Positions 63,537 to 64,000 of a stretch of 64,000 nucleotides of DNA are shown here, piece after piece. The notes under the pieces were generated by a model that made no database searches, was not told where the DNA came from, and saw only the letters and a list, made by a program, of their open reading frames with translations. The position numbers and the translations under genes are program-made. The DNA is from Roseburia hominis (GTDB taxonomy: Bacteria > Bacillota > Clostridia > Lachnospirales > Lachnospiraceae): NCBI GenBank assembly GCA_021771815.1, contig JAETOE010000001.1, positions 124,001 to 188,000 of the forward strand, given 5' to 3'. How positions within the stretch are numbered: the stretch's first letter is position 1; the number at the start of each line of letters is the position of its first letter.

Positions 63537-64000
63537 CGTGTATGGTATTGACCTTGGTACCTGCAATATGAAGATTTATTGTAAGGCATCCAATAAGATT
63601 TTGAACGAAAAGAACACTATCGCCCTGGTGAACAAGGACCAGATCTATGCATACGGCGACGATGCATATGCGATGTACGAGAAAGCGCCGGAGACGATTC
63701 AGGTAACATTTCCGGTCGTCGGAGGCGTGATCGCGGATTTCAACAATCTTCAGACGATGCTTCACACTTATCTGGAAACACACGCCAAAGGAAAACTGCG
63801 CGGCGCGGAGTTTATCGTGGCTGTTCCGACCGATATCACGGAAGTGGAGAAAAAAGCATTCTTCGACATGTTCTATAAGAGCAAATTAAAACCGAAGAGC
63901 GTGCTGCTCTGCGAAAAGCCGATTGCAGATGCAGTGGGGCTCGGACTTGACGTCAATGAGCCGACCGGTATTATGATTGTCGATATCGGTGCAGATACGA
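63526..64000 (+). CDS. mreB: MreB-family cell-shape actin (3'-truncated by window edge)
   Basis: The first 158 codons of a bacterial actin homologue running off the window. The phosphate-1 loop reads YGIDLGTCNMKIY, and KILNEKNTIAL corresponds to the usual GIVLNEPSVVAL. FPVVGGVIADF matches the MreB P-x-x-G-V-I-A-D-F block, VAVPTDITEVEKKAF follows, and GIMIVDIGADT is phosphate loop 2. AAGGGAGA lies 5 bases upstream. The nucleotide loop DLGTCNMK departs from DLGTANT, so it may be a divergent paralogue. Position after radC supports mreB. Confidence 0.85.
   Translation, partial: MTNNVYGIDLGTCNMKIYCKASNKILNEKNTIALVNKDQIYAYGDDAYAMYEKAPETIQVTFPVVGGVIADFNNLQTMLHTYLETHAKGKLRGAEFIVAVPTDITEVEKKAFFDMFYKSKLKPKSVLLCEKPIADAVGLGLDVNEPTGIMIVDIGADT

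Overview
The window reads as one contiguous chromosomal segment of a low-to-mid GC, Gram-positive, strictly anaerobic member of the Clostridia, most probably the family Lachnospiraceae. Pointers are: strong AGGAGG-type ribosome sites; a phenylalanine T-box before pheST; the Rex redox repressor; sporulation-type genes (SpoIID-like, YqfC/YqfD, a SpoVB-like flippase, a BofC-like fragment); a ClpP-like TepA protease; a probable Re-type citrate synthase instead of the usual Si-type enzyme at this locus; and several small Cys-rich or helical proteins of a kind I associate with this family. No phage, IS element, integron, CRISPR array, tRNA or rRNA was seen. Genus cannot be assigned from the sequence alone.

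Layout. 1-1.2 kb: end of an AIM24-family gene, then a 6S RNA gene (ssrS) with a good sigma-A promoter and downstream terminators. 1.2-4.4 kb: a large SpoIID-domain protein and a YihY/BrkB membrane protein. 4.4-9.7 kb: T-box, pheS-pheT, queA and a PilZ protein. 9.7-10.8 kb (minus): tyrA. 11.2-14.7 kb: an EF-G paralogue and a secreted InlB-repeat/beta-propeller protein. 14.7-16.0 kb: four small uncharacterised proteins on both strands, one extremely Cys/Gly-rich. 16.1-20.6 kb: an orphan response regulator, then a Re-citrate synthase / GntR / isocitrate dehydrogenase operon with a perfect 18-bp palindrome at its promoter. 20.6-24.3 kb: ABC-F ATPase, rex with its own probable operator, and a coiled-coil protein. 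24.3-33 kb: NAD(P)HX repair (nnr), alr, an orphan mazF, a CNNM/CorC transporter, a YebC protein, metY and glgA, punctuated by copies of a composite palindromic repeat. 33-41.5 kb: tepA, uppP, ftsK/spoIIIE, fhs, folD and a zinc-ribbon/TPR/HexC membrane protein. 41.6-46.3 kb: a zinc-ribbon membrane protein, rlmH, a class I isoprenoid-synthase-like gene, a lipoprotein and a pyrimidine-nucleoside phosphorylase. 46.3-52.7 kb: yqfC-yqfD-phoH-(PgpH remnant)-ybeY, then a SpoVB-like flippase and a BofC-like protein. 52.8-64 kb: two tandem flavoproteins, mutS-mutL-miaA, a methionine gamma-lyase-like PLP enzyme, radC and the start of mreB.

Functional themes are translation (pheST, queA, miaA, ybeY, rlmH, EF-G paralogue, ABC-F), envelope and sporulation (uppP, ftsK, alr, SpoVB-like, SpoIID-like, yqfCD, mreB), one-carbon and amino-acid metabolism (fhs, folD, metY, tyrA, Re-citrate synthase/icd) and genome maintenance (mutSL, radC). 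The observations most worth follow-up are: (i) the PgpH gene between phoH and ybeY has lost both its extracellular domain and the HD catalytic core; (ii) an uncharacterised protein carries two aspartate-rich motifs like a class I terpene synthase; (iii) the Re-citrate synthase operon has a candidate GntR operator; (iv) a composite palindromic repeat family lies next to intrinsic terminators; (v) a very Cys-rich two-repeat micro-protein.
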